A stretch of 64,000 bases of DNA from Pseudomonadota bacterium (GCA_023388935.1 JAEWFG010000032.1:14962-78961); one strand, 5' to 3'; counted from the first letter of the stretch, positions 8,930-18,592 are shown. Program-made: numbers and translations. The notes: generated by a model from the letters alone, not told the origin.

Positions 8930-9646
8930 GTGCTGCAGGTTCAGAGTGTTTCCGCGGGCTATGGTTCGATCCCCGTGCTTTACGACATTGAACTTAACGT
9001 TGGTCGGGACGAGGTCGTTGGCCTCGTCGGCCCGAATGGGGCGGGAAAGTCGACCCTCGTTCGCGCGATCGCGGGTTTGCTGCCGGCTAAATCCGGACGC
9101 ATCGCAATCGGTGACGCGGACATCACTAACACCGCTGCTCACGAGAGACCTGGACAGGGTGTTGCCATCGTACTCAACGATAGACATTTATTCGGCCCGC
9201 TTTCCGTGGCTCAGAATCTCGCAATCGCGGAGCGTCACGCTCGGCGAACCGGCCGGCAGGTCAACTTCACAATGGAAGACCTGAAAGAGCTGTTTCCAAT
9301 TGTACGCGAACGTGCAGACAGCAAGGTCGAATTTCTGAGTGGTGGACAGCAGCAGATGGTTGCGATCGCAAGGGCCCTGCTCTTACAGCCGAACATCCTC
9401 GTGATGGATGAACCATCCGCCGGGCTGGCCCCCAAGATCGTGAAGGAAATACTCGGCGTGCTGCACCATTTGAAGTCCCGCGGCCTCGGGATTCTTTTGA
9501 TCGAGCAAAATGTCGGCATTGTCGCCGACGTCGCGGAGCGGGGCTACGTAATGTCCTTAGGACGGCTCGTCCATGAGATCACGCCGGGTTCCTGGACAGG
9601 TCTGCTCGAGAATGACGCGCTCATGAAGGCTTACCTTGGCGGGTAG
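8930..9646 (+). CDS. ABC transporter ATP-binding protein, LivF family
   Basis: A 238-residue ATPase subunit with Walker A GPNGAGKST, signature LSGGQQQMVAIARALL and Walker B ILVMDEPSAGLAP, followed by LLIEQNV, the typical LivF form of the H-loop region. GTG start. It is the last gene of the importer operon. An inverted repeat without a T-run follows at about 9655-9676. Confidence 0.93.
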   Translation: MLQVQSVSAGYGSIPVLYDIELNVGRDEVVGLVGPNGAGKSTLVRAIAGLLPAKSGRIAIGDADITNTAAHERPGQGVAIVLNDRHLFGPLSVAQNLAIAERHARRTGRQVNFTMEDLKELFPIVRERADSKVEFLSGGQQQMVAIARALLLQPNILVMDEPSAGLAPKIVKEILGVLHHLKSRGLGILLIEQNVGIVADVAERGYVMSLGRLVHEITPGSWTGLLENDALMKAYLGG

Positions 9647-9733
9647 CACGCAGATCGGTGGGGCGCCCCCCCGATTGTGTCGTTACGGTGCGGAAATTCT
9701 CCCAGCATCTAGCCGCTTTCGCGACGATGTCCC

Positions 9734-9934
9734 TTAAGAACGCTGGCCAGAACGGCCTGGGCAGCTCCCTGAATTGGCGCCATCGTCATGGCCGCGTGCC
9801 GGTTGAACCCAGTAGGTTTCCGGGCGACACTGCAACAACACGATGCAGTTGTCCGCCGGCAGTTGCCGGTCGACCGCGAACTCGACATCCACGGCGTGCT
9901 GATGATTCCGCCCCGATATGCGCCTGGCGCTCAT
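9734..9934 (-). pseudogene. fragment resembling the end of a PEP/pyruvate-binding (PPDK_N) domain
   Basis: The minus frame reads VEFAVDRQLP, then LLQCRPET and YW, which resembles the close of the nucleotide-binding domain in PEP synthase/pyruvate-phosphate dikinase-type proteins (IEWAID ... LLQ-RPET). The frame meets a stop just upstream (near 9943) and there is no room for the rest of the domain, because the acetoacetate-CoA ligase gene ends at 9988. A gene remnant is the likeliest reading. The identification rests on one motif and is tentative. Confidence 0.4.
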
Positions 9935-9987
9935 GCCGGGTCAGCCAATCTGATCTTCGACGGTCGACGCCACGTCCAACATCGGGT

Positions 9988-12000
9988 CTACGACCCACAT
10001 GTGACTGAGTTCCCTGACGAGTTCAGCTTCTCCGCGAACCTGACAAAGTATTCGAAGCTTGCCGGGTTTGCCATGGAGTCGGCGCTCGCTACCTTGTTTG
10101 CCGGGCTGCCGAGCAGCAGCTTGCGAACCGGAAGCTCCATCTTCTTGCCGGTCAGGGTGCGCGGAATCTCGTCCACCTGGAATATGTCACTCGGCACATG
10201 GCGGGCCGACCCGTAGGTTCGGATCTGTGTGGCGATCCGGGCCTTCAATTCATCACTGAGCGTAAGCCCCGGCTGCAGGACTACAAACAGGGGCATGAAG
10301 GACTCGCGGCCCAGATATTCGAGGTCGACGACAAGGCTGTCACGAATTTCGGGAATGTCCTCAACGACGCGATAGATCTCGGCGGTTCCTATTCGGATGC
10401 CGAAGCGGTTGATCGTGGTGTCGGAACGACCGTAGATCTGACAGCTCCCGCTGGGCGAAAACCGGATCCAGTCGCCGTGCCGCCACAAACCTGGAAACTG
10501 CTCGAAATAGCTTTCCCGATAGCGCCGGCCGCCCTCGTCGTTCCAGAAATAGATCGGCATCGACGGCATCGGCTTGACGATAACCAGCTCGCCGACCTCG
10601 CCGATCACGGCTTCACCAGCCTCGTTGAAGGCGAACGCGGCAACGCCGAGCTCTCGGCATTGAATTTCTCCTGCATGGACCGGCAGAATCGGGCTGCACG
10701 CCACGAATCCCGAGGCTATGTCCGTGCCGCCACTGATGGACGCCAGCCAGACATCGGATTTCACTGCCTCGTAAACCCACCGATACGCCTCCACCGGCAG
10801 CGGCGATCCGGTAGAGTTGATGGACCGCAGCTTGTCCAACACAACGAAGTCCTTCGGCCGCAGCCCGTCCTTCATGCAATTGGTGAGGAACGCGGCACCG
10901 CAACCAAACAGCGTGACGCCGCATTCGTCCATGAATCGCCAGATCGCCTCGTTGTCCGGATAGGCCGGATTGCCATCATACAGCACGATCGAGGCACCGG
11001 TCAGAAGGGCGCCGACCTGCAGATTCCAGACAATCCATCCCGTGCTGCCCAAAAACAGGAGACGATCCCCAGGACGCAGGTCATGTTGCAACGCCATGGT
11101 TTTGAGGTGAGTCAGGACGATGCCGCCATGGCTGTGCACCATCGCCTTAGGCAGACCTGTCGTTCCGGACGAATAGACGATCCAGAGCGGATGCGAAAAA
11201 GGCACGCGCTCGAAGCGCAGCTCGACCTCGCCACTGTCAGCGTCGCGCCACGCGATCGTATTGGGCCATTCGATCCGCCGTTCCTGGTCGAGCGGACCGG
11301 GAACATGGATCACGTGACCAACGCTCGGCAGCCCCGCGATCAGCTCCTCGACAATGCGCGCGCGATCGTGGCTCCTGCCGTTGTAGTTGTAGCTGTCCAC
11401 CGCAAACAGCACCTTGGGTTCGATTTGGCTGAAGCGATCGAGCACCATAGTGCGTCCCATCTCTGGCGAGCAGCCGGACCAGATGGCCCCGATGCTAGCA
11501 CACGCAAGGAACGCAACCACCGTCTCCGGACGATTGGGCAGGTAGGACGCAACCCGGTCGCCGCGGTTGACGCCTAGACTGCGCAGCGTGGCGGCAAGCG
11601 CCGCCGTTTCGCGCCGCAGCGCGGCCCAGCTCATCTCCTGCACTGCGCCCTCTTCGCTGCGCGCCAGGATGGCCGGCGAGTCTGCGTTGGCGGAGCGGAA
11701 GATGTGCTCAGCATAGTTCAGCCGGGTATTCGGAAACCACTCGGCCCCGGGCATCTCCTCCGATCGCAACACGGGAGTTGCGTTCCCATCAGCCTGAACG
11801 TCGAAATAGTCCCAGATCGAAAGCCAAAACGCGTTTAGGTCGTCCGTTGACCACTGCCACAGATCCTCGTAGCAGCCGAACGTGCGGCCTTGCCGCGCCG
11901 CCAGCCAGCTCATGTAGTCAGCCACCCGCGACGTACCGACCTTGTCGTCAGACGGAGTCCACAATAGTTCGGCAGCCGCCGCTTCTACTCCCGTTTGCAC
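9988..12000 (-). CDS. acetoacetate-CoA ligase
   Basis: A 670-residue acyl-CoA synthetase of the ANL superfamily. The N-terminus (LWTPSDDK, then a W-rich segment with FWLSIWDYFD) and the block PGAEWFPNTRLNYAEHIF are typical of acetoacetyl-CoA synthetase. The AMP-binding motif is YSSGTTGLPKAMVHSHGG and the C-terminal lysine is in RTLTGKKMELPV. The enzyme activates acetoacetate with ATP and CoA in the cytoplasm, a plausible end step for fumarylacetoacetate- or 3-oxoacid-type catabolism nearby. ATG start; the 277 bp upstream are non-coding. Confidence 0.93.
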   Translation of the reverse strand: MQTGVEAAAAELLWTPSDDKVGTSRVADYMSWLAARQGRTFGCYEDLWQWSTDDLNAFWLSIWDYFDVQADGNATPVLRSEEMPGAEWFPNTRLNYAEHIFRSANADSPAILARSEEGAVQEMSWAALRRETAALAATLRSLGVNRGDRVASYLPNRPETVVAFLACASIGAIWSGCSPEMGRTMVLDRFSQIEPKVLFAVDSYNYNGRSHDRARIVEELIAGLPSVGHVIHVPGPLDQERRIEWPNTIAWRDADSGEVELRFERVPFSHPLWIVYSSGTTGLPKAMVHSHGGIVLTHLKTMALQHDLRPGDRLLFLGSTGWIVWNLQVGALLTGASIVLYDGNPAYPDNEAIWRFMDECGVTLFGCGAAFLTNCMKDGLRPKDFVVLDKLRSINSTGSPLPVEAYRWVYEAVKSDVWLASISGGTDIASGFVACSPILPVHAGEIQCRELGVAAFAFNEAGEAVIGEVGELVIVKPMPSMPIYFWNDEGGRRYRESYFEQFPGLWRHGDWIRFSPSGSCQIYGRSDTTINRFGIRIGTAEIYRVVEDIPEIRDSLVVDLEYLGRESFMPLFVVLQPGLTLSDELKARIATQIRTYGSARHVPSDIFQVDEIPRTLTGKKMELPVRKLLLGSPANKVASADSMANPASFEYFVRFAEKLNSSGNSVTCGS

Positions 12001-12277
12001 TCGTCCATTCCTTTCACTTCGAGCGAGCTTTGATCAGCACGATCCTGACCCGTTTGCGCCGACAACCATCTTGATCGGAGAGCCTGGAGAGCCGCTCGTC
12101 AATCCAATCTCTCTCTTAGAAACTCACAGAAGCTTACAAACCTCAATCATCGTCATGAATCCGAACTACACCTATCTTTAGGTAGGCTGAGCGAAAAGGT
12201 GGCGTAGCTGATCGTCGGTCGAAGTACGCTCTTGAGACCCACTTCCTCACTCCGTCGAGCTAAACAGTGTATTCCGC

Positions 12278-12766
12278 TCAGCCAACGTCCTTGAGCAGGT
12301 CCATCAACTGTGTCCGGCGCTTGTGCCCGATAAGCTCGGCGACTTCGTCTTCGTGCCGTGCAACCAGCTCTTGGAGGCTCTTCAGAGCCTTTCGGCCGGC
12401 GCCAGTCAAAAATAGTGCATGCGACCGACCGTCGCGATTCCGCCGTTCAACCCATTCGCGTCGTTCGAGCTCATGGAGCATTCGCGCAAGTCGCGCACGC
12501 TCAATATTGAGCGCCAGCCCAATGGCTGCTTGTGAGCTGCCCGGATTGGCTGCAATCAACACCAGAACCGAGTATTGCGCGGGCCGCACATTCATCGGCG
12601 CTAGCGTCGTCATGAAATTCCGGAAGATTGCAACCTGCAGCCGGCGAACGAGATAGCCGAGATTTCCATGCAGTTCTGCGATGTCCAATTGATTGTCCAG
12701 AGTGGACGAGTCCGGTTCATCGAGGAGCCGAGAGCCGGCTCGAGACCTGTTCGGGGATGGAGACAT
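12278..12766 (-). CDS. MarR family transcriptional regulator
   Basis: A 162-residue winged-helix regulator. The recognition region NPGSSQAAIGLALNIERARLARMLHELE and the wing RNRDGRSHALFLTGAGRKAL are typical of MarR proteins, which usually bind aromatic acids or their CoA esters. It is divergent from the ABC binding protein at 12905, and a strong inverted repeat lies between them at 12817-12837. The ATG at 12766 is the first in frame. Confidence 0.92.
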   Translation of the reverse strand: MSPSPNRSRAGSRLLDEPDSSTLDNQLDIAELHGNLGYLVRRLQVAIFRNFMTTLAPMNVRPAQYSVLVLIAANPGSSQAAIGLALNIERARLARMLHELERREWVERRNRDGRSHALFLTGAGRKALKSLQELVARHEDEVAELIGHKRRTQLMDLLKDVG

Positions 12767-12816
12767 CGCGCATTGAACCTCTGTTACCCATCATACAGCA
12801 ATTTTCCTTGACGCAA

Positions 12817-12837
12817 ATTGTTGTCAATGGCAACAAT
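12817..12837. promoter_or_regulatory. candidate MarR operator
   Basis: The half sites ATTGTTG (12817-12823) and CAACAAT (12831-12837) are exact inverted repeats. The seven-base centre is itself nearly symmetric, giving a palindrome of about 21 bp with a single mismatched pair. This length and AT-rich ATTG...CAAT form suits MarR-family dimers. It lies in the divergent gap between marR and the binding-protein gene. Confidence 0.6.
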
Positions 12838-12904
12838 CCAATCAAACGACTGCCGCACAGCTCCTGAAGCGGCAGTGCGATGGACCTCGTCAAGGGAGGA
12901 CAAC

Positions 12905-14128
12905 ATGCCGAACTCTGCAAGGATCGCGACGCTTTTTGCTTTGACGCTTTTCACAGCCGTGAATACGTCGGCGTACGCCGAGATGGATGGAAAAATCCGA
13001 ATCGGCGTGCTCAACGACATGTCGAGCGTCTACGCTGACTTCCAGGGCCCGGGATCAGTGGTGGCTGCCAAACTTGCAGCCGAAGACTTCATGAGGAATT
13101 CGAAGCTCAAGGTCGAAATCGTCTCGGCCGATCACCAGAACAAAGCCGATGTGGGCGCTGCAATTGCGCGCCGCTGGATTGACACCGACGGAGTCGACAT
13201 GATCGTCGATCTGCCGAATTCGGCCGTTGCGCTTGCGGTTGCCGATATTGCCCGTGACAAGAACAAAGTGATGATCGGATCCGGCGCCGGGACCGCCTTG
13301 CTGACCGGAGAGAAGTGCTCGCCCAACACAGTGCATTGGACCTACGACACCTGGGCACTTGGACACGGCGTCGCACGTGGCGTGCTCGCGCAAGGTGGAA
13401 AAAGCTGGTTCTTTGTCACCGCCGATTACGCCTTCGGGCAGGATCTCGAGAAACAGGCATCTGAGGAGATCATCACCGAAGGCGGAAAGATGCTTGGATC
13501 GGTTCGCCATCCGCTCAATACCAGCGATTTTGCGTCGTTTTTGCTGCAAGCTCAAGCGTCTAACGCAGAGGTCGTGGCGCTCGCCAATGCGGGCGGCGAT
13601 ACGGTCAACGCAATCAAACAGGCGGCCGAGTTCGGCTTGGGACAGAAGCAGAAGATCGTTGCGCTTATCTTCGATCTGCAGGGCGTGACGTCCCTTGGGC
13701 TGCCGGCTGCTCAAGGTCTCATCGCCATGAATGCATTCTATTGGGACATGAATGATACCACCCGTACGTGGTCAAAACGATATCAAGAGTTGGAACCGAA
13801 GAAGGGGATGCCCAATCACATGCAGGCGGGCGTCTACTCGGGAGTTTTGCAATACCTCAATGCGGTAGAAAAGGTAGGATCGGCCGCCGATGGGCGAGCG
13901 GTCGTCGCGGCGATGAAGTCGATGTCGATCGACGATCCCCTATTCGGGAAAGTCACAATCCGTGCGGATGGCCGCGCCATTCATCCGATGTATTTGCTGC
14001 AGGTCAAAGCGCCGTCGGAATCGAAGAGCAAATGGGATGTATTCAAGATGATCGGCACGATCTCGGCAGACAAAGCTTTCCGCCCTCTCGGCGAAGGTGG
14101 CTGCCCACTCGCGACAAGCAAAAATTGA
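12905..14128 (+). CDS. ABC transporter substrate-binding protein (branched-chain type)
   Basis: A 407-residue periplasmic binding protein. I chose the ATG at 12905, which follows AGGGAGG by 7 nt and begins a normal signal peptide (residues 1-25, cleaved near AYA-EMD). The mature part opens with KIRIGVLNDMSSVYADFQGPG and contains the Peripla_BP_6 core. No permease or ATPase genes follow, so this is an orphan binding protein that may use another importer, such as the one at 5093-9646. Control by the divergent MarR protein is likely. Confidence 0.92.
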   Translation: MPNSARIATLFALTLFTAVNTSAYAEMDGKIRIGVLNDMSSVYADFQGPGSVVAAKLAAEDFMRNSKLKVEIVSADHQNKADVGAAIARRWIDTDGVDMIVDLPNSAVALAVADIARDKNKVMIGSGAGTALLTGEKCSPNTVHWTYDTWALGHGVARGVLAQGGKSWFFVTADYAFGQDLEKQASEEIITEGGKMLGSVRHPLNTSDFASFLLQAQASNAEVVALANAGGDTVNAIKQAAEFGLGQKQKIVALIFDLQGVTSLGLPAAQGLIAMNAFYWDMNDTTRTWSKRYQELEPKKGMPNHMQAGVYSGVLQYLNAVEKVGSAADGRAVVAAMKSMSIDDPLFGKVTIRADGRAIHPMYLLQVKAPSESKSKWDVFKMIGTISADKAFRPLGEGGCPLATSKN

Positions 14129-14369
14129 ACTACTTCAAGCGGATTGGACGAAATGGAAGACTCTGGGGCGGGGCAGCTGCAGGCGTTTCGCGTGGCCAGA
14201 TCGGCGGTCACAAAGAGCCAATTCAATGAGCTTGCGGCCTGAAGTTAGCCCTTAAGCAACCGGGCGTCGGGGAGCTCGGATGCATCAGCGCTGCCGGTGC
14301 AAGCGCCAGGCACGATCAAGAGCGGCAATTGCCAGCGTGCGTGACGCGGTAACGAAGTCTGCCTAGCGC

Positions 14370-15647
14370 CTAGCTGGCGCGCGTCTCCTTTGGAGTGTGC
14401 GTTTCCTCGTTTGTTTGCTTGAGCATTGCTTTGAGTTCTTCTTCGAGTGATCGCGGCGAAATTCCGAGTAGACCAAATCCCGGCCGGCTGCCCGAGGCCG
14501 TCGTGTCGATCTGCATAAGCTCAACCTGATTGCGCGTGAGCCGCGGGTGCGACAGAATTTCAGCGAGGCCAGCGGCGGCATTCCAGAAAGCAAAGGGTAT
14601 TCGCACGAGCATTGGCCGCAATCCAGCTGTGCGTGCAATGATCCGCAACAGTTCCTCGTATGAGTAAACGCGCGGACCGGCCAGTTCGTAGAGCGGATAC
14701 GGTCTTTGCGTTTGCAGCAAGACTTGTGCGATTGCCGCAGCGACGTCGTCTACATGTACCGGCTGAAGCCGTGTCCTGCCGTCGCCGAATAGCGGATAAA
14801 CCGGCAAGGTCCGAAGCAACCCAAGAATTGTCGTGAGAAAGACGTCATCCGGCGCGAACATTACCGCGGAGCGGACAACGGCTGCGCCAGGGAATGTAGC
14901 TTGCACGGCCGCCTCGCCCTCGCCGCGGCTGCGAATATAGGGCGAAGATGATGCGGGGTCCGCGCCTATTCCTGAAAGGTGCACAAACCGTTTGATACCG
15001 GCGTGCCGCGCCACTCTCGCAATCCTGGCGGCCGCTTCGACGTGCACCGAATGAAATGTGTCGCCTCCATGTTCGGTGTAAAGACTGATCGCGTTGACAA
15101 CGCCGTCGGCCCCCATGACGGCGGCCTCAATGGAGCGCTCGTCATGTGCATCAGCGATGACCTGTTCCACATTGTCGCCCTCGGCCCGCGCGGGATGCCT
15201 TGAGGCTACGCGCACCATCACAGCGGATTCGCTCAAATGGCGCACGATGCGACGACCAACAAATCCAGTCCCACCAAACACGGTCACGCGGTTCATTCCC
15301 CGGTCCATCCGGCGACCTTCTGCGACGGTCTGCATTGATCCGCCGAGCGACGCGCGCACGGTCTCAGCGGCCTCCAGCGGCGATCTGCCTGTGTTGAGAT
15401 GATGGGAGATCACTTCGATCAGGATTTGCACTGCAGGGCCGACTGCCTGCCACTCCTTCTTAGCCTGATCGATCAGCGGCTGCGCCTCATTATAGAGCGT
15501 TTCCGCCTGTTCGATGATTGGATGTGCCTGATTGAGAAGATCGATCAACGCTTTGGTTGCCGGCAATGACCGCTCAATTTGTTCAAGCTGCGCATCGCTG
15601 AGACCGGATACGTGACCAATGACTTCAAGGAGCAAGTGTTTCAGCAT
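14370..15647 (-). CDS. NAD(P)-binding epimerase-like protein (NDUFA9-type) with helical N-terminal extension
   Basis: A 425-residue protein. Residues about 120-400 form an atypical SDR domain with VTVFGGTGFVGRRIVRHL as the nucleotide-binding motif, like the complex I NDUFA9-related family of membrane-associated NAD(P)-binding proteins. The first roughly 115 residues are predicted mainly helical, with the repeated pattern LINQAHP, EAQPLIDQAKKEW, and do not belong to the SDR fold. No convincing ribosome-binding site precedes the internal ATG before the SDR domain, so one fused product is favoured. Function unknown; it stands alone on the minus strand. Confidence 0.82.
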   Translation of the reverse strand: MLKHLLLEVIGHVSGLSDAQLEQIERSLPATKALIDLLNQAHPIIEQAETLYNEAQPLIDQAKKEWQAVGPAVQILIEVISHHLNTGRSPLEAAETVRASLGGSMQTVAEGRRMDRGMNRVTVFGGTGFVGRRIVRHLSESAVMVRVASRHPARAEGDNVEQVIADAHDERSIEAAVMGADGVVNAISLYTEHGGDTFHSVHVEAAARIARVARHAGIKRFVHLSGIGADPASSSPYIRSRGEGEAAVQATFPGAAVVRSAVMFAPDDVFLTTILGLLRTLPVYPLFGDGRTRLQPVHVDDVAAAIAQVLLQTQRPYPLYELAGPRVYSYEELLRIIARTAGLRPMLVRIPFAFWNAAAGLAEILSHPRLTRNQVELMQIDTTASGSRPGFGLLGISPRSLEEELKAMLKQTNEETHTPKETRAS

Positions 15648-15948
15648 AGCTCACCCTTGCTGATAGCGGCGCAACAACTCAGGGCAACCAAGCGAAAGAG
15701 GGACCGGCTCGGGGGTTGTGTCAGTTGCTGTATGAGCCGACAGTGCCCGGCCGCCCCCCTCCGAGCTTGGAACAATCTGGCTGATATTTAGCCCCACATC
15801 AGCCATGGGGAAAGGCTCATCAGATCTGGCGCCGGCCGTTGGCATGCGGGGTTGAAATTGCCCAAGGCTACCAAGACGGCGCTGGAGGCAATGCTCGATC
15901 CCTTTGGGAACGGTCCGGCCCAGGAAGGGTGACGATTCGAAGTCCTGT
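15648..15948. other. non-coding gap
   Basis: Long open frames here have Arg/Pro-rich translations typical of shadows and no ribosome-binding sites. I see no RNA gene or repeat. Confidence 0.4.
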
Positions 15949-16203
15949 TCAATGACGCCTGACGCTGGCGGTGTGATTTCCGCGATGCCGCCGTACCGAT
16001 CTATACGGTCCCGACGCGTCGCCGAGCGGTGCCTGCGAGGCCATCGCCCGCGAATATGCGGGGCCATCGTTCGAATAGATGGAGAAGGTCGGGTCCGCGG
16101 CTGCGGCCGCGGCGGGCTCCGAGACCGCCTCCCATGCTGAGGCGGGCGTCGCAAGGAGCGCGGAAAGAACGAGCGTCGCGCCCAAACTTTTGAAGCTGGT
16201 CAT
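15949..16203 (-). CDS. small secreted hypothetical protein
   Basis: An 84-residue protein from the ATG at 16203 (AGGA ribosome-binding site 6 nt upstream). Residues 1-22 form a clear signal peptide ending LLATPASA, followed by a short mature region with an alanine run and FSIYSNDGPAYSRA. The C-terminal part is basic and may be out of frame relative to homologues. Function unknown. Confidence 0.6.
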   Translation of the reverse strand: MTSFKSLGATLVLSALLATPASAWEAVSEPAAAAAADPTFSIYSNDGPAYSRAMASQAPLGDASGPYRSVRRHRGNHTASVRRH

Positions 16204-16487
16204 GCTGTCCTCATGCAACTAGCACGCAACCCATGCGCGTGCCGTCCATTGACATGCCTGACAGTTAGGCGTTCGCCTTCCCTCGCGCAGGGGGTGGGGC
16301 AATCACGCTTCGGCGAGCGGCGTGTAGCCCATGCAACCGCGCCGGCGATGCCCGCGCTCAGACCCCTGCACTCCTGATAGGGCTACTCTATGGTCCTGAT
16401 GGAGCAGCGATGTCTCCCACCCACACGCCAAAATCGTGTCGGCTCGGTCGGGTGGGTGGACATTGACGAATCGCAAAAACCAGATCC

Positions 16488-17474
16488 CTAGATGCGCGGT
16501 AACTTCGCCCGCTCGACTACCGCCTCCCACTTGGCGATCTCACGCGTGACGAGGTCCTTCATCTCTGTTGGCGTACTGCCGCGCACTTCACCGCCGACTG
16601 CCGTTTCAAGGCGCTTGCGGATATCCGGGTCTTTGAGCAACTCTTGGACAATGCCGTTCAGCATCGCAATCAACTGTGACGGTGTGCCCTTCGGAGCAAT
16701 CAGGCCCGCCCATGTTCGCACGTCGTAACCACGGACCCCGGCTTCGTCGATGGTGGGCACGTTGGGCAGTAGAGCAATGCGCGTCGGTGACGTCACCGCC
16801 AGTCCCCTCACAGCACCACTTTCGATCTGCGGCGCTAGTAGCACACCGGTGCCAACGATCATCGGCACATCGCCGCCAAGCAGTGCGGTGATTGCCTGGG
16901 AATCGCCACGATAAGGGACATGGACTAGCTCAACTCCCGCATCGGAAGCGAGCAGTTCGCCGGCAAGATGGTGCGTGCTACCAAAGCCGACCGAGCCAAA
17001 GCTCAGGGCTCCGGGCTTCGCCTTCGCCTCGGAAAGCAGATCGGCGAGCGTCTTGGCGGGGTAGTCCGCGCGTACGGCAATGACGAGCGAGTAATAGACA
17101 AGCGTCGAGATCATTTCAAAATCATCGACCGGCTTGAAATTGAGGCTCTTATAGGTCGCGGCGGAAATCGCATGGCCGCCCGTGACAAGGCCAAGCGTGT
17201 AGCCGTCAGGTTGCGCCTTGGCGATGGCGTCAGCCGCGATGTTGCCGCCAGCCCCTTGCTTGGCCTCAACGACGACAGGCTGTCCGAGCTTCTTCTGCAG
17301 GCCTTCCGCAATGATTCGTGAGAGCGTGTCGGCAGCACCTCCCGGGGCAAAACCGTGCAAAAGACGGATTGGCTGGCTGGGATAATTTTTCTGCGCCCAA
17401 GCTGGCACGGCGAAGCTGCAAAGCCCGGCAGCTAAAACCTGCCTCCGGCTAAAGCGAGGGCGAAATCCAGACAT
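16488..17474 (-). CDS. tripartite tricarboxylate transporter substrate-binding protein (TctC/Bug family)
   Basis: A 328-residue periplasmic binding protein. The start is the ATG at 17474, preceded by GGGAGG; it begins a twin-arginine-like signal (SRRQVLAAG) cleaved after AWA. The mature part starts NYPSQPIRLLHGFAPGG, the hallmark opening of Bug proteins, with GAGGNIAADAIAKAQPDGYT further on. The membrane partners TctA and TctB are absent from the window, as is common for Bug proteins. First-positioned relative to the dehydrogenase, hydrolase and VOC genes, it probably supplies their substrate, a carboxylic acid. Confidence 0.92.
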   Translation of the reverse strand: MSGFRPRFSRRQVLAAGLCSFAVPAWAQKNYPSQPIRLLHGFAPGGAADTLSRIIAEGLQKKLGQPVVVEAKQGAGGNIAADAIAKAQPDGYTLGLVTGGHAISAATYKSLNFKPVDDFEMISTLVYYSLVIAVRADYPAKTLADLLSEAKAKPGALSFGSVGFGSTHHLAGELLASDAGVELVHVPYRGDSQAITALLGGDVPMIVGTGVLLAPQIESGAVRGLAVTSPTRIALLPNVPTIDEAGVRGYDVRTWAGLIAPKGTPSQLIAMLNGIVQELLKDPDIRKRLETAVGGEVRGSTPTEMKDLVTREIAKWEAVVERAKLPRI

Positions 17475-17536
17475 GACAACCTCCCGAATGGCCCATTTTG
17501 CGTGGGCTTGATCAATCATTTCACGTACGAGCGCAC

Positions 17537-18592
17537 CTAGGGCGCGATCACCGATGTGTTCACGCCAAGCTTCTCACCCAGTGCCGCGAGCCGCTTCAGC
17601 GTTCCTGTTGCGACAGGAATGCCCTCCTGTAGACGCGTCTTCATGGTTTCGAGGCCGCGTTCGCCTGGGAGCAAAACGGGCTTCGTCTCGCTAGCCGGCG
17701 GCAGCGCCTTGATGGCATCGCACAGCTCCTGAACCGCAGTGCCGAGCGGGAGAGAAGTCCCAAACGCCGCCGGATCGAGCGCCGCGACAAGTCCATTGGC
17801 CCCCGGATCATTGCCCGTTTTCAGAGCCATAGAGATCAGAGGATTGCCGCTCATTACGCTCGCAAGAACTTCGATCATGAGCGACAGGCCGGAACCTTTG
17901 GGCCCCGCCATAGGTAACACCGCCTTTGCCGCCGCAGGATCTGTGGTTTCCAACCCGTCCTTATCGACCGCCCAACCGGAAGGTATCGGCTGCCCGCTAT
18001 CCTTAGCCTCCATGATCTTGCCGAGCGCGACGGCGGCGGTCGACATGTCGAGTATGAGCGGGTTCTGGGCATCCGCCGTTGGAACGGCAATCGCAATTGG
18101 GTTCGTGGAAACCGCTTCGTCCCTTGCGCCGTAATAGACCATGAGCGGCTTGGAAGCCGTCATGACAATGGCGACGAAGCCGCGGCGCGCGACATGTTCG
18201 GCATAATAGCCGATGGCGCCCGCATGGCTAATCGCGCGAACAGCGCACCAGCCGATGCCATGCGTCTCAGCCAGATTGACCGCTGTCGCTGCGGCGAGAT
18301 TCATGCCCTGCGCACCCGGCGCGCGATCCGCATCGATAACGCGAATGGCCCCTCTACCCGCGACTTCCCGTGGTGCAGCGGCCGCGTTGATCAGGCCGAG
18401 TTTGCACATTTCGACATAGCGCGGGATTCGCAGAACTCCGTGCGAGTCAATACCGCGCAGGTTTGCCCATATCAAAAGATCGGCTGTCTGCGACGCTTGC
18501 TCTACGGAGAACCCGCCGCCTCTCAGCAGCTCCGTTGCTACTTGAAGGAGCGGCTCACGCTTGATGCGCCGCTCGCTCGACGACGTGGTCAT
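17537..18592 (-). CDS. Ldh2/malate-lactate dehydrogenase family oxidoreductase
   Basis: A 351-residue protein of the Ldh_2 family (malate, lactate, ureidoglycolate and sulfolactate dehydrogenases), unrelated to Rossmann enzymes. Family blocks seen are NLRGIDSHGVLRIPRY near 45-60, the catalytic His region in RAISHAGAIGYYAEHVARRG, and DMSTAAVALGKI. NAD(P)-dependent oxidation of a 2-hydroxy acid is expected. It is 62 nt from the TctC-type gene and 10 nt from the hydrolase gene on the same strand, so it is in one operon. Confidence 0.9.
   Translation of the reverse strand: MTTSSSERRIKREPLLQVATELLRGGGFSVEQASQTADLLIWANLRGIDSHGVLRIPRYVEMCKLGLINAAAAPREVAGRGAIRVIDADRAPGAQGMNLAAATAVNLAETHGIGWCAVRAISHAGAIGYYAEHVARRGFVAIVMTASKPLMVYYGARDEAVSTNPIAIAVPTADAQNPLILDMSTAAVALGKIMEAKDSGQPIPSGWAVDKDGLETTDPAAAKAVLPMAGPKGSGLSLMIEVLASVMSGNPLISMALKTGNDPGANGLVAALDPAAFGTSLPLGTAVQELCDAIKALPPASETKPVLLPGERGLETMKTRLQEGIPVATGTLKRLAALGEKLGVNTSVIAP

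Noticed and set aside
9655..9676. GC-rich inverted repeat after the importer operon as a terminator
   Set aside because: The arms (ATCGG-x-GGGGC and its complement) have no loop and no T-run, so it is not a reliable Rho-independent terminator.
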